Shown in pieces: positions 32,464 to 41,122 of a DNA stretch of 64,000 nucleotides. Within the stretch, counting starts at the first letter, position 1, and each line of letters opens with the position of its first letter. A program made the position numbers and the translations under genes. Under the pieces are notes generated by a model. The model did not search any database, was not told the origin of the DNA, and saw only the letters and a list, made by a program, of their open reading frames with translations. Source of the DNA: CAYNKA01 sp964397655 (GTDB lineage: Bacteria > Spirochaetota > Spirochaetia > DTKZ01); NCBI GenBank assembly GCA_964397655.1, contig CAYNKA010000003.1, positions 1 to 64,000 of the forward strand, given 5' to 3'.

Positions 32464-32492
32464 ACTATAATACTGCTTTTCAACTTAGTAAA
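32464..32492 (-). promoter_or_regulatory. Promoter of the aldolase-TRAP operon
   Basis: Minus strand: TTTACT (32487-32492), 17 bases, TATAGT (32464-32469). The 6-bp inverted repeat TTACTA/TAGTAA (32462-32467 and 32486-32491) overlaps both boxes and is a candidate site for the GntR regulator. Confidence 0.5.
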
Positions 32493-32575
32493 GAAAAATT
32501 CTCAAAAAATCGCTTCCCTGCAGGAACTTTTGAAAAAACCCCAGCATAGCTCCGAAAAACGGGGAGGACGAGATG

Positions 32576-32604
32576 TTGACTATATAGTTATTTTTATATA
32601 TTTT
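32576..32604 (+). promoter_or_regulatory. Promoter of the small ferredoxin gene
   Basis: TTGACT (32576-32581), 17 bases, TATTTT (32599-32604) inside a very AT-rich stretch that stands out in this GC-rich window. Confidence 0.45.
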
Positions 32605-32630
32605 AATTCAAACATTGGAAGGAGAGTCTC

Positions 32631-32810
32631 ATGAACATAACGGTCGAACCACGCCGCTGTCCCCAGAACCATCCCTGCCCGGTCGTACGGATCTGCCCGG
32701 TCAACGCTATCTCGCAGAACGGATTCGCGGCACCTACTATCGACAAGTCCAAGTGCACGAATTGCGGAAAATGCGTACGGTTCTGCGCGTACGGTGCCTT
32801 TCATACATGA
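32631..32810 (+). CDS. Small 4Fe-4S ferredoxin-like protein
   Basis: A 59-residue protein preceded by GGAAGGAGAG. It has CPQNHPCPVVRICP and, 20 residues on, CTNCGKCVRFC. The second motif is the standard C-x2-C-x2-C-x3-C of a bacterial ferredoxin. The first is spaced C-x5-C-x5-C followed by proline, so it is altered, and whether there are one or two clusters is unclear. Soluble, cytoplasmic, a probable electron carrier. It is monocistronic and convergent with the DUF2202 gene, separated by a strong hairpin. Confidence 0.8.
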   Translation: MNITVEPRRCPQNHPCPVVRICPVNAISQNGFAAPTIDKSKCTNCGKCVRFCAYGAFHT

Positions 32811-32820
32811 CGAAGGCGAA

Positions 32821-32851
32821 CGGCCGCGGTCCCGCGGAGGGACTGCGGCCG
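32821..32851. terminator. Hairpin between convergent genes
   Basis: Arms 32821-32833 and 32839-32851 form a 13-bp stem with one G-T pair and a 5-base loop. It lies between the ferredoxin stop and the DUF2202 stop. Neither side has a T-tract, so it is a terminator-like hairpin rather than a canonical intrinsic terminator. Confidence 0.5.
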
Positions 32852-32877
32852 CATCCTCATTCAGACCTCTCCGATCC

Positions 32878-33597
32878 TCAGAAGACGTAATTCGGATCGG
32901 TTATCATTCCCGTGCCACGATCGGATCCATCCAGGATCTTCCTGAATTCCTCGGCGCTCAGATACGAAGGCCTGTACGTGCCTCCGTTCCGATCCAGCTG
33001 ACGCTGGAAGGCGCGCAGATGGTTGCGGGATCCCTTTTCGAGATTGAGAAGAAGTACGCGGACGTCCGCGTTGCCCGACGATGCGAGAACATCCCGAACG
33101 TCCCTGATGTCCAGTTCCTCGATGAGAAGGCCGACGGAAATCGCCTCGACGAGCGAAGCGGAGCCCCGGGCCGTCAGATCGGCGTAGAGCCGGGCGAATT
33201 CCTCGCCGGAGAAGACTCCCCTGCGGTCGTCCTTCACCGGATCGACGAGCCCGTACTTGTCGAGCAGGACTTTGACGAAGCCCATGTGTTTCGTCTCGCT
33301 CGCTTCGATGTTCGCGAAGACTCGGGTTCCCCATTTCTCCGCGAGAAAGGCGTACACGTCTCGGGCGAGCTTTTCCTCCTCCCGCAGCTTCAGAAGACCG
33401 TTCTTCTCCGCCTCGCTCAGGGCACCGCCGGGAAGTTTCTTCGCCGTAACGCTGAATGCCTCGGCGTCCGGCTCGAATCCGATCTCTTCTCCGGCGCCCT
33501 TGGCGTCGCCCTTCATGCTTTCGGCCGCCCCGCTTGCGTAGCAGCCCGCCGCGCTCAAGGCGAGGAAGGCCGCGACGATACCGATGATCTTGTTCAT
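32878..33597 (-). CDS. DUF2202 ferritin-like lipoprotein
   Basis: A 239-residue protein with a lipoprotein signal peptide (FLALSAAGC). The region from residue about 65 matches DUF2202, a ferritin-like four-helix fold: REEEKLARDVYAFL, FANIEASETKHMGFV, LIEELDIRDVRDVL, with Glu and His residues placed as di-metal ligands. A metal-binding or peroxide-related role outside the inner membrane is plausible but untested. TGGAGG precedes the ATG at 33597. Confidence 0.82.
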   Translation of the reverse strand: MNKIIGIVAAFLALSAAGCYASGAAESMKGDAKGAGEEIGFEPDAEAFSVTAKKLPGGALSEAEKNGLLKLREEEKLARDVYAFLAEKWGTRVFANIEASETKHMGFVKVLLDKYGLVDPVKDDRRGVFSGEEFARLYADLTARGSASLVEAISVGLLIEELDIRDVRDVLASSGNADVRVLLLNLEKGSRNHLRAFQRQLDRNGGTYRPSYLSAEEFRKILDGSDRGTGMITDPNYVF

Positions 33598-33815
33598 GTT
33601 TCCTCCAAATAAAATTTCGTATAGATCGCATTACTTATATAGCATTTTTCATGCCAAGAAATTCGGTCCGAACGGCCCAGATCCGTCGGCATTCCTGGCA
33701 AACTTTGCCGCGTCCCGGAAAAAACGGGAAAATTGTTCTCAACCTCGAATCGTTGAAACACCAGGCCCGTTGCCCGCGGCCGCGAGGGAGAGTAGAATGC
33801 CGGGCGGAGGCGATC

Positions 33816-34655
33816 ATGGAAGCGAATTGGAAGATAACGGTTCTCGTGAACAACTACACCCGAGGTGATACCTTCCGGGCGGAGCACGGACTCTCCCTGC
33901 TCCTCGAAGACGGGGCTGCAGGTCCCTCGATCCTCCTCGACGCGGGGGCGAGCGGCGACGTCCTCCTGCACAACGCGAGGCTTCTCGGCGTAGACTGGAA
34001 CAGGCTCCAGGCGGTCGTCCTGAGCCACGGCCACTGGGACCATGCGGGAGGGCTCGAGGCTCTGTACGCGGAGCTGGACCGCCCGGTGCCCCTCATCCAC
34101 CATCCCGACGCCTTCCTGCCGAAAGCCTCCTCATCCCCGGCCTTCCATTCCATCGGGACCCCGTTCCCCTCCTCGGAGAAGGCGGTCCCCTTCCCCGCGC
34201 GGAACGACATCGAGCTCGCGGACGACCTCTGGATCACCGGTGAGATTCCGCGCACGGAGGAGACGGACCGGGAGGCGAGCGCCGGTTTCTACCGGAGCAA
34301 GGACGGCGTCTTCCAGCCGGATCCTGTTCCGGACGACCGCTCCGTCGTGATCGGAAAGCCCGGAAGAGGATTCTTCCTCGTGACCGGCTGTTGCCATTCG
34401 GGCCTCGTGAACACCCTGAATTACGTGAAGGAGAAATCGGCGGACAAGAAGACGCTCGGCATCATCGGAGGCATCCACACGATCGGGGCCTCGGCCGAAC
34501 GACTTGCATCCACCATCCGGAAACTGAAGGAGGAAGCGCCCGAGTTCATCGCGCCGATCCACTGTTCCGGAGCGAGGGAGGCCGCGATCCTCTTCCGCGA
34601 ACTCGGCGAAGACGTCGTTATCTTTCCTGCGGTCGGCGATTCCTTCACGGTTTGA
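33816..34655 (+). CDS. MBL-fold metallo-hydrolase (COG1237-like)
   Basis: A 279-residue metallo-beta-lactamase-fold protein. Metal motif LSHGHWDHAGGLEAL (about 68-82), then TGCCHSGLVN and PIHCSGAREA supply further ligands. This arrangement (H-x-H-W-D-H-x-G-G, C-C-H-S-G) is typical of the family annotated as dihydropteridine-ribofuranosylaminobenzene phosphate synthase-like; the true substrate in bacteria is unclear. CGGAGG sits just upstream of ATG 33816. Soluble, no signal peptide. Confidence 0.8.
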   Translation: MEANWKITVLVNNYTRGDTFRAEHGLSLLLEDGAAGPSILLDAGASGDVLLHNARLLGVDWNRLQAVVLSHGHWDHAGGLEALYAELDRPVPLIHHPDAFLPKASSSPAFHSIGTPFPSSEKAVPFPARNDIELADDLWITGEIPRTEETDREASAGFYRSKDGVFQPDPVPDDRSVVIGKPGRGFFLVTGCCHSGLVNTLNYVKEKSADKKTLGIIGGIHTIGASAERLASTIRKLKEEAPEFIAPIHCSGAREAAILFRELGEDVVIFPAVGDSFTV

Positions 34656-34697
34656 TCCGGACCGGCGGTTCGTCGCTCCCGGACGCGGGCCGCGGAT

Positions 34698-36329
34698 TCA
34701 GGCCCCGGGCCCCAAGGGGAATTCCAGGACGCAGCGGGTCCCGCCGTCGCAGGCGAGCGAGAACGCACCGCCGAGCTGGTCCGCAAGGGACCGCACCAGG
34801 TTCAACCCGAATCCGCTTTCCTTAGCGCCGGACTCGGCCGTTGAAAAACCGACGCCGTTGTCGGACACTTCGAGTATCCCGCTCGCACCGTTCCGTCTCA
34901 GAACGACTTCTATCCTTCCCTTTCGGCCGTCGGGGAAGGCGTACTTGGCCGCGTTGGTGAGGAGCTCCGCGAGGATGATGCCCACGGCCGAGGCGTTCTT
35001 CACGGTATAAACCAACGGCTCGAGGCGCTTGGCCACGACGACGTCCTTCGCCATTCCAGCGGCCGAATCCGCGATGCGATCGCAATACTCGTCGAGCCGC
35101 ACGTCCTTGACGGTCTCCGAGACGTAAAGAAGGGAATAAAGCTCGGACAAGGCCCCTACTCGGGCGAGGACGTGTTCGAGCGTCGATTTCGCCTCCTCCG
35201 AGGTCGAGTTCATCGAAGCTATGTTGATCAGGCCGTGGATCATGGCGAAGCTGTTCTTCACCCGATGCTGCAGCTCCTTGAGCAGCTCCTGTTTCTCGTC
35301 GAGGGTCCTCCGGAGCGACAGTTCAGCGTCCCTTCGGCCGGTGAGGTCCTGCACGATGGCGACGAATTTACGGTCCTCCGCCTTGTACGCGTTCACGAAG
35401 AAATACCTTCCCATTTCCTCCGAGCCGCCCTCGAAGTCCGCCGGCCTGCCGGTCCGGACGACCTCCTCGAGGTTTTCGTAGAACGGCGCGCGCTCGAGGC
35501 CCGGAATGATTTCGGTGATCCGCCTTCCGATGACTCCGTCGAGACTCGACTGCGTGAACGCGCAGAACGCCGGATTGGCGGCGAGAACCAGGTAATCGCC
35601 GTCGACGATCTCTCCGATGAGAATGCCGGAGCCTGCGCGCTCGAAAAGGGACCTGTAGCGCTTCTCGCTCTCCGCGATCCGTAGGATGTCGAGCTCGCGC
35701 AGGATGAAGAGATAGAGGATCGGGAGAAGATAGGTGATGACGAAGAACGTCACGTATGAAACGGATTGAACGGCATCGGATGTCTGCAGGACGAGGTTCC
35801 CGCCTCGGACGATCGCGTAGATGCAGCGGACCGCCATGACGACCGAGAGGATGAGAAGCAGCCTTCCGGCATATATCTGCATCCTGTTCATTGCGCCGTG
35901 AAAGTTCAGGCAGACTCCGGCGACCGCCAATTGGAGGAAAAGGATGGCCGACATGACGACTACCCACATGTTCGGCCCGAAAGGCAGCGCTGCGGCGAAG
36001 ACCAAGGTGAAGATCCCCGAGACGACGTTCGTTACGATGAATCCCCGCCCGTCGAAACCACGAACGGCGAACACCAGAACATAAATCTCGTACGACAGCC
36101 CGAACAGGAGAAGGGCGTTGGAAAGCCCGACGAACGGGAGAGACGAAAAAAACGGGCGGTTCGCGAACAGGAAGAACGCGATGCAGAGTAAGGACTCCGC
36201 GACGAAGAGGAGCCGCTTGTTACCCCGAGGACCCGGATAGATCCTGAAGTAGATAAAGAATATGACGATGATGATGAGGTTTCCGAACGAGGAGACGAGG
36301 AAGAGCGTTTTGACATCGATCGTGAACAC
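34698..36329 (-). CDS. Membrane sensor histidine kinase with PAS domain (HisKA_2 type)
   Basis: A 543-residue kinase. About seven membrane helices fill residues 1-225, followed by a PAS domain (about 235-350), the HisKA_2 phosphoacceptor region (LLKELQHRVKNSFAMIHGL, histidine about 373), and a HATPase_c domain (ILAELLTNAAKYAFPDG, VSDNGVGF, FGLNLVRSLADQLGG). GTG at 36329 is chosen as start because it gives the family-like FTIDVKTLFLV N-terminus and follows GGGGGAAGGAA; upstream codons to 36401 lack support. No response regulator gene is adjacent. A TACAAT -10 lies at 36369-36374. Signal unknown. Confidence 0.85.
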   Translation of the reverse strand: MFTIDVKTLFLVSSFGNLIIIVIFFIYFRIYPGPRGNKRLLFVAESLLCIAFFLFANRPFFSSLPFVGLSNALLLFGLSYEIYVLVFAVRGFDGRGFIVTNVVSGIFTLVFAAALPFGPNMWVVVMSAILFLQLAVAGVCLNFHGAMNRMQIYAGRLLLILSVVMAVRCIYAIVRGGNLVLQTSDAVQSVSYVTFFVITYLLPILYLFILRELDILRIAESEKRYRSLFERAGSGILIGEIVDGDYLVLAANPAFCAFTQSSLDGVIGRRITEIIPGLERAPFYENLEEVVRTGRPADFEGGSEEMGRYFFVNAYKAEDRKFVAIVQDLTGRRDAELSLRRTLDEKQELLKELQHRVKNSFAMIHGLINIASMNSTSEEAKSTLEHVLARVGALSELYSLLYVSETVKDVRLDEYCDRIADSAAGMAKDVVVAKRLEPLVYTVKNASAVGIILAELLTNAAKYAFPDGRKGRIEVVLRRNGASGILEVSDNGVGFSTAESGAKESGFGLNLVRSLADQLGGAFSLACDGGTRCVLEFPLGPGA

Positions 36330-36414
36330 GTTCCTTCCCCCGACTTTTTTTCTATTGGACCTGTTTCCATTGTAATCCAACCGGGCCCCGTTTGTCTGCA
36401 ATCACGCGAAAAGC

Positions 36415-36441
36415 GGCATGGGAACGGCTCGTTCCCATGCC
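36415..36441. promoter_or_regulatory. 12-bp perfect inverted repeat in the kinase/rib divergent promoter region
   Basis: GGCATGGGAACG (36415-36426) and CGTTCCCATGCC (36430-36441) around a 3-base centre. It ends one base before the -35 of the rib promoter, and lies upstream of the kinase gene on the other strand. A dimeric regulator site is likely. Confidence 0.6.
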
Positions 36442-36469
36442 TTGACACGACGAGGACTGCGCGTATATC
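36442..36469 (+). promoter_or_regulatory. Promoter of the riboflavin operon
   Basis: TTGACA (36442-36447), 16 bases, TATATC (36464-36469). It predicts transcription starting at about 36476, just before the riboswitch P1 stem. Confidence 0.7.
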
Positions 36470-36478
36470 CTGTTCCCA

Positions 36479-36613
36479 GATTTTCAGGGCCAGGTGAGTC
36501 CCGCGATTCGCGGGATGATTCCTGACCGGCGGTGACAGCCCGCGACTCTCCCGCAAGGGGACTGAACCGGTGGAATTCCGGTGCCGACGGTAAAGTCCGG
36601 AAGGAAGAAAATC
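36479..36613 (+). ncRNA. FMN riboswitch (RFN element)
   Basis: The P1 stem pairs GATTTTC (36479-36485) with GAAAATC (36607-36613). In between are the invariant blocks: AGGGCCAGGTGA, CCTGACCGGCGGTGACAGCCC, GAACCGGTGGAATTCCGG and GCCGACGGTAAAGTCCGG (each given in part). It senses FMN and, with the terminator downstream, reduces rib expression when FMN is plentiful. Confidence 0.96.
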
Positions 36614-36641
36614 GAAACGGATCGAGTTCCGATCGAACGCG

Positions 36642-36669
36642 CCCTGAGACCTCGTCTCAGGGTTTTTTT
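36642..36669 (+). terminator. Riboswitch-controlled intrinsic terminator
   Basis: CCCTGAGAC (36642-36650) pairs with GTCTCAGGG (36654-36662) across a 3-base loop and is followed by seven T. It is 28 bases after the aptamer and 76 bases before ribD, so regulation is by premature termination. Confidence 0.93.
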
Positions 36670-36745
36670 ATAACGACGGACTCACCGAACCGCGACCTTC
36701 CTGCGAACCGACGCCCTGGAAACCGAGATTCGACTCGGAGGCGTC

Positions 36746-37915
36746 ATGACCGACCGTACGGCTCACCCGCATGAATTCACTCCCGACGACCTTTCCTGGA
36801 TGAGGCGGGCGTTCGACCTCGCGAAACTGGGCGAAGGGTCGGTCTCCCCCAATCCCATGGTCGGGGCGGTGATCGTCAAGGACGGCAGGATCGTCGGAGA
36901 GGGATTCCACCGGAGATACGGCGGAAGGCACGCCGAGGCGGAGGCGATAGGCTCCGCGACCGGGTCCCTTGCCGGAGCGACTCTCTACTGCACGCTCGAA
37001 CCCTGCTGTTACACTTCGCCGGAAAAGCACCAGCCTCCATGCACCGACCTCATCGTCCGGAGCGGCTTAGGCCGCGTCGTGATAGCGAACGCGGATCCCA
37101 ATCCCAAGGTGAACGGCGAGGGCGTGCGCAGGCTCCGGGAGGCGGGAATCGAGGTCGCCGCCGGCCTTCTGTCGGAGGAAGGCGAGCGGCTCAACGAAGT
37201 ATTCTTCACCTGCATGCGGGAAGGCCGCCCCTTCGTGCATCTCAAGATTGCGCAATCCCTGGACGGCCGCATCGCGGCCGTGAACGGGGACTCCAGGTGG
37301 ATAACCGACGAGGCGGCCCGGAAGCGCGTGCACGCGATGCGAGCGGCGAGCGACGCCGTGATCGTCGGGATCGGGACCGTGGCGGCCGACGACCCCGGCC
37401 TTACGGTCCGTGACGTTCCGGGCAGGAATCCCTTCCGCGTCGTCCTCGATTCGTCGCTCTCGGTCTCCCCGGCGGCGAGGATCTTCGACCCGAGCGACCC
37501 GGAAAGGACCCTCGTATTCTGCACGTCGGCGGCCGACCCGGAGAAGCGCGGTAGGATCGAAGCGACGGGAGCCCGGGTGTTCGAGACGGCGGCCGGAAAG
37601 AACGGCGGCGTTGATCTGCCCGAGGTCCTTCGGACGCTCCTGGGACTCGGCCTTCGTTCGGTCCTCGTGGAAGGCGGAGCCGGAGTCTTCACGTCGTTCC
37701 TGAGGGAAGGTCTCTGCGACCGGCTTTCGGTCTTCGTGGCGCCCGTCCTGATCGGGAAGGGGATCGAGGCGGTCGGCGATCTGGGCGTCGAATTCGTGAA
37801 GCATGCGAAGAGGCTCACAGAAGTGGAGATAGAAACCATAGGAGACCAGGTCCTCGTCAGGGGCCGGCTCCGCAAGGCGGCTGAGGAGGAAAACAATGTT
37901 CACGGGCATCGTTGA
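36746..37915 (+). CDS. ribD: Bifunctional riboflavin deaminase/reductase
   Basis: A 389-residue RibD. The N-terminal cytidine-deaminase-like domain has HAEAEAI and TLEPCCYTSPEKHQPPC (zinc ligands). The C-terminal reductase starts near residue 160 (HLKIAQSLDGRIA) with VGIGTVAADDPGLTVR. It converts the pyrimidine product of GTP cyclohydrolase II to the ribitylamino-uracil phosphate. GGAGG precedes ATG 36746. It overlaps ribE by 20 bases. First gene of the FMN-riboswitch-controlled operon. Confidence 0.95.
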   Translation: MTDRTAHPHEFTPDDLSWMRRAFDLAKLGEGSVSPNPMVGAVIVKDGRIVGEGFHRRYGGRHAEAEAIGSATGSLAGATLYCTLEPCCYTSPEKHQPPCTDLIVRSGLGRVVIANADPNPKVNGEGVRRLREAGIEVAAGLLSEEGERLNEVFFTCMREGRPFVHLKIAQSLDGRIAAVNGDSRWITDEAARKRVHAMRAASDAVIVGIGTVAADDPGLTVRDVPGRNPFRVVLDSSLSVSPAARIFDPSDPERTLVFCTSAADPEKRGRIEATGARVFETAAGKNGGVDLPEVLRTLLGLGLRSVLVEGGAGVFTSFLREGLCDRLSVFVAPVLIGKGIEAVGDLGVEFVKHAKRLTEVEIETIGDQVLVRGRLRKAAEEENNVHGHR

Positions 37916-38534
37916 GGAAGTGGGAACGATCAGGAGCGTGGACGGGCGGGGGGAAAAAGCCCGCCTCGTCGTCGAGGCGGAGATCGTCCTCGAGGGCACG
38001 AAGACCGGCGATTCCATCAACGTGGAAGGCGTCTGCCAGACGGTGACCGAGATCGGATCGGATTTTTTCGCCGTGGACACGCTCGCGGAGAGCCTGAAGA
38101 AGACCACGCTCGGAAGGCTTAAGGCAGGATCGCCGGTGAACCTCGAACGCGCGCTCCGTCCCGATTCGCGCATGGGGGGCCATTTCGTGCAGGGACACGT
38201 GAGCGCGGCCTGTCCCATCCGAGAAATTCGGAGAACGAGAGACAACATCTACCTCGTCGTGGGCTTCCCGGACGACCTCCTCCGCTACTGCGTCCGGGAG
38301 GGTTCGATAGCGCTCGACGGCATAAGCCTCACCGTTTCGGCGATCGAGGGCGATGCGATCACGGCGAATATCATCCCCGTCACCTGGGAAAGGACCAGCC
38401 TCCGCGCAAAGAAGGCGGGGGACTTCATGAACGCGGAAGTCGACGTCATCGGAAGGTACGTGGAGCGGCTTCTTGCGCTCGGCGCTTCCGGCAAAGGACT
38501 GACCGCGGACCGCATGAAAGAGCTCGGTTATTAG
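37896..38534 (+). CDS. ribE: Riboflavin synthase alpha subunit
   Basis: A 212-residue protein with the tandem lumazine-binding barrel repeat. It starts MFTGIVEEVGTI, the hallmark of riboflavin synthase; the second repeat starts near residue 97 (GHVSAACPI). Key residues around SINVEGVCQTV and SIALDGISLTV are present. It dismutates two dimethyl-ribityllumazines to riboflavin. The start lies inside the end of ribD. Confidence 0.95.
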   Translation: MFTGIVEEVGTIRSVDGRGEKARLVVEAEIVLEGTKTGDSINVEGVCQTVTEIGSDFFAVDTLAESLKKTTLGRLKAGSPVNLERALRPDSRMGGHFVQGHVSAACPIREIRRTRDNIYLVVGFPDDLLRYCVREGSIALDGISLTVSAIEGDAITANIIPVTWERTSLRAKKAGDFMNAEVDVIGRYVERLLALGASGKGLTADRMKELGY

Positions 38535-38544
38535 GGAGAACGTC

Positions 38545-39756
38545 ATGAATACAAGGTACGCCTCCGTGGAGGAGGCCGTCGAAGACATCAGAAACGGAAG
38601 GATGCTCATCGTGGTGGACGACCAGGACAGGGAGAACGAGGGCGACCTCGTCATGGCCGCGGAGAAGGTCACCCCTGAAGCGGTCAACTTCATGGCCAGG
38701 AACGCCCGAGGCCTGCTCTGTCAGGCGATCACGCCCGAGCGGGCCCGAGAGCTCGACCTCAAGGCCATGGTCCCGGCGAACACGTCGCTGCACGGGACGG
38801 CCTTCACCGTGAGCGTCGACGCGAAAAAGGGCACGACGACCGGGATCTCCGCCTTCGATCGCGCGGCCACCGTAAAGGCGATCATCGACCCCGCGACCGA
38901 ACCGGAGGACCTGCTCAGGCCCGGCCACGTCTTCCCGCTCGTCGCCAAGGAGGGCGGAGTGCTCAGCAGAAGGGGCCACACGGAGACCGCGGCCGATCTC
39001 GCCGCGCTCGCCGGACTCGCGCCTTCCGGCATCCTCTGCGAGATCCTCGACGACGACGGGACCATGGCCAGGCTTCCACGCCTCGAACGGCTCGCCGAGG
39101 AATTCGATCTCAGGATCGTGACCGTCGAGGATCTCGTGCGCTGGCGCACGGAAAAGGAGGCTTCCCTGGTCCGCAGGGAGGCCGAGAGTTCGCTCGCCAC
39201 GGAGGAAGGCAACTTCCGCGTCTACGTCTACGACAATCCGAGGAACGCCGACATGCCCCACCTCGCCCTCGTCTCGGAAAAGGCCTTCGACAAGGACAAG
39301 GCCCTGGTCCGCGTCCATTCCGAATGCTTCACGGGCGAGACCCTCTTCTCGCGGAGATGCGACTGCGGGCCCCAGCTCAGGACCGCCATGAGGAGGATCG
39401 CCGAGGAGGGAGGCGTCCTCGTCTACCTCCGCCAGGAAGGAAGGGGGATAGGACTCGCCCAGAAGATCCGGGCCTACGCGCTCCAGGACGCCGGCTTCGA
39501 CACCTACGAGGCGAACGTCCACCTCGGCTTCAGGCCGGACGAGCGGGATTTCTCGGTGGCGGCCGGCATCCTCAAGGACCTCGGGGTCACGGGGATCAGG
39601 CTCATGACCAACAACCCGGAAAAGATCGAGGCGCTCAAGAGCTCGGGGATCGGGATAGTCGAGCGGGTCGGGCTCGAGATGAAACCCACCAAGGCCAACA
39701 GGGACTACCTCGCGGCGAAAAAATCGCGCTTCGGGCATCTGCTCGAATACGTCTGA
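38545..39756 (+). CDS. ribBA: Dihydroxybutanone phosphate synthase / GTP cyclohydrolase II
   Basis: A 403-residue bifunctional enzyme. N-terminal RibB part: DDQDRENEGDL (metal and substrate acid residues), RRGHTETAADLA. C-terminal RibA part: VHSECFTGETLFSRRCDCG, with the three zinc cysteines, and LRQEGRGIGL. It supplies both precursors of riboflavin, from ribulose 5-phosphate and GTP. Ten bases after ribE. Confidence 0.95.
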   Translation: MNTRYASVEEAVEDIRNGRMLIVVDDQDRENEGDLVMAAEKVTPEAVNFMARNARGLLCQAITPERARELDLKAMVPANTSLHGTAFTVSVDAKKGTTTGISAFDRAATVKAIIDPATEPEDLLRPGHVFPLVAKEGGVLSRRGHTETAADLAALAGLAPSGILCEILDDDGTMARLPRLERLAEEFDLRIVTVEDLVRWRTEKEASLVRREAESSLATEEGNFRVYVYDNPRNADMPHLALVSEKAFDKDKALVRVHSECFTGETLFSRRCDCGPQLRTAMRRIAEEGGVLVYLRQEGRGIGLAQKIRAYALQDAGFDTYEANVHLGFRPDERDFSVAAGILKDLGVTGIRLMTNNPEKIEALKSSGIGIVERVGLEMKPTKANRDYLAAKKSRFGHLLEYV

Positions 39757-39769
39757 AAGGAAGGACAAG

Positions 39770-40240
39770 ATGTACAGAGAAATTTCCGGAAAACTGGACG
39801 CAGGCAACAGGCGCTTCGCCGTCGTGGCGAGCAGGTTCAACGACTTCATCACGGGCCGACTCGTCGAAGGCGCCATGGACTGCATCCTCAGGCACGGAGG
39901 CTCCGAGGAGAACGTGACCGTGGTCCGCGTCCCCGGCGCCTTCGAAATCCCCCTCGCGGCCTCGAAGCTCGCGAAGTCCGGACGCTACGAAGCCGTCATC
40001 TGTCTCGGCGCGGTTATCCGCGGCGCGACCCCGCACTTCGACTACGTGGCCTCGGAGGCTTCGAAGGGCATCGCCCAGGTGTCGCTGTCCACCGGAGTGC
40101 CGGTCATCTTCGGCGTACTCACGACCGAGTCGATCGAACAGGCGGTGGAAAGGGCGGGCTCGAAGAGCGGGAACAAGGGATGGGACGCCGCCATGTCCGC
40201 GATCGAGATGTGCAGCCTGCTCGAGGCGATCGGCTCTTAG
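39770..40240 (+). CDS. ribH: 6,7-dimethyl-8-ribityllumazine synthase
   Basis: A 156-residue lumazine synthase. Family motifs: ASRFNDFITGRLVEGA, VPGAFEIPLAA, CLGAVIRGATPHFDYVA, and FGVLTTESIEQAVERAG. Normal length. It condenses the RibD product with dihydroxybutanone phosphate. Last gene of the rib operon, 13 bases after ribBA, with AAGGAAGG upstream. Confidence 0.95.
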   Translation: MYREISGKLDAGNRRFAVVASRFNDFITGRLVEGAMDCILRHGGSEENVTVVRVPGAFEIPLAASKLAKSGRYEAVICLGAVIRGATPHFDYVASEASKGIAQVSLSTGVPVIFGVLTTESIEQAVERAGSKSGNKGWDAAMSAIEMCSLLEAIGS

Positions 40241-40296
40241 CGGCCGTTCGACGTCTCCGCTCGCCTCGCGGCCGGAACGGGCTTCGTCCGCCCGGG

Positions 40297-40977
40297 CTAC
40301 GAAGGCTCGTCCTTTTTGGCCATGACGAAAGAGAGCGTCCGGAGGATGTGCTTCTTCATGAGTTCCTCGGCCCTGGGGCCGTCCCCGTCCGAGATCGCGC
40401 TGAAGACTTCGTAGTGTTCCTTGAAGCCCCGTTTCGCCTCCTCGCGATCGGCGAGCGCACGTTGGCGGAACTTGAGGTCGAAGGTCCGGATCACGTCGAT
40501 GAGCCTGCCGATGTAGGGATTCCTTCCCGCTTCGTGGATCAGCCTGTGGAACCGCGTGTTCGCCTCCGCCAGCTTCGAGAGGCTTCCTTTCTCCGTCCGC
40601 TCCCGCATGAGTTCGATCTGTTCCCGGAGGCCCGCGAGGACCGGTTCGTCGGCCTTTTCCGCCGCGAATCGGGCCGCGAGACCCTCCAGATAGGCGCGGA
40701 TGATGGTGTTCTCCTCCATGCTCGACGAGAAGAATTCGCTGACGTAGGTCCCTTTTCTCGGCAGGATCTCCACGACTCCCTCCAGGGAGAGCCTGTGGAG
40801 CGCGCGTTTCACGGTCGTGGTGCTCACGCCCATCCCGATCGAGAGCTCGCGCTCGCTGATCCTGCTGCCGGGCCCGATCTCGCCGCCGACGATCGCCGCC
40901 TTGATCTTCTCGTAGGCCGCGTCGCTCAGCGACATCAGTTCTTCGTCGGTGAATTGAAGCTTGCCGTTCTTTTTCAT
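40297..40977 (-). CDS. GntR-family regulator next to the tricarboxylate transporter
   Basis: A 226-residue GntR/FCD protein. Winged helix about residues 17-80 (ISERELSIGMGVSTTTVKRALHRLSLEGVVEILPRKGTYV in segments); FCD domain about 95-215 with TRFHRLIHEAG and FKEHYEVFSAI as metal-ligand helices. It lies 145 bases downstream of tctA on the same strand and probably controls the transporter/aldolase operon. A candidate operator is in the promoter at 46399-46427. Confidence 0.85.
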   Translation of the reverse strand: MKKNGKLQFTDEELMSLSDAAYEKIKAAIVGGEIGPGSRISERELSIGMGVSTTTVKRALHRLSLEGVVEILPRKGTYVSEFFSSSMEENTIIRAYLEGLAARFAAEKADEPVLAGLREQIELMRERTEKGSLSKLAEANTRFHRLIHEAGRNPYIGRLIDVIRTFDLKFRQRALADREEAKRGFKEHYEVFSAISDGDGPRAEELMKKHILRTLSFVMAKKDEPS

Positions 40978-41122
40978 GCCGGTAACACCTATGGGATCCG
41001 TGCATCCCCTCTCGGATCATTGTACCGCCGCCGGGCGTGCTTGGGAAGCGGTTTCGGAAAATCGGCCCCTCACCGCGCCTTGCACGGGACCGGGGCCTCG
41101 AGGTTTCGGAAGAAAGATCCGA

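Noticed and set aside
32580..32804. 74-codon minus-strand frame over the small ferredoxin
   Set aside because: The plus-strand frame has eight well-placed cysteines, a ribosome site and a promoter; the minus frame has none.
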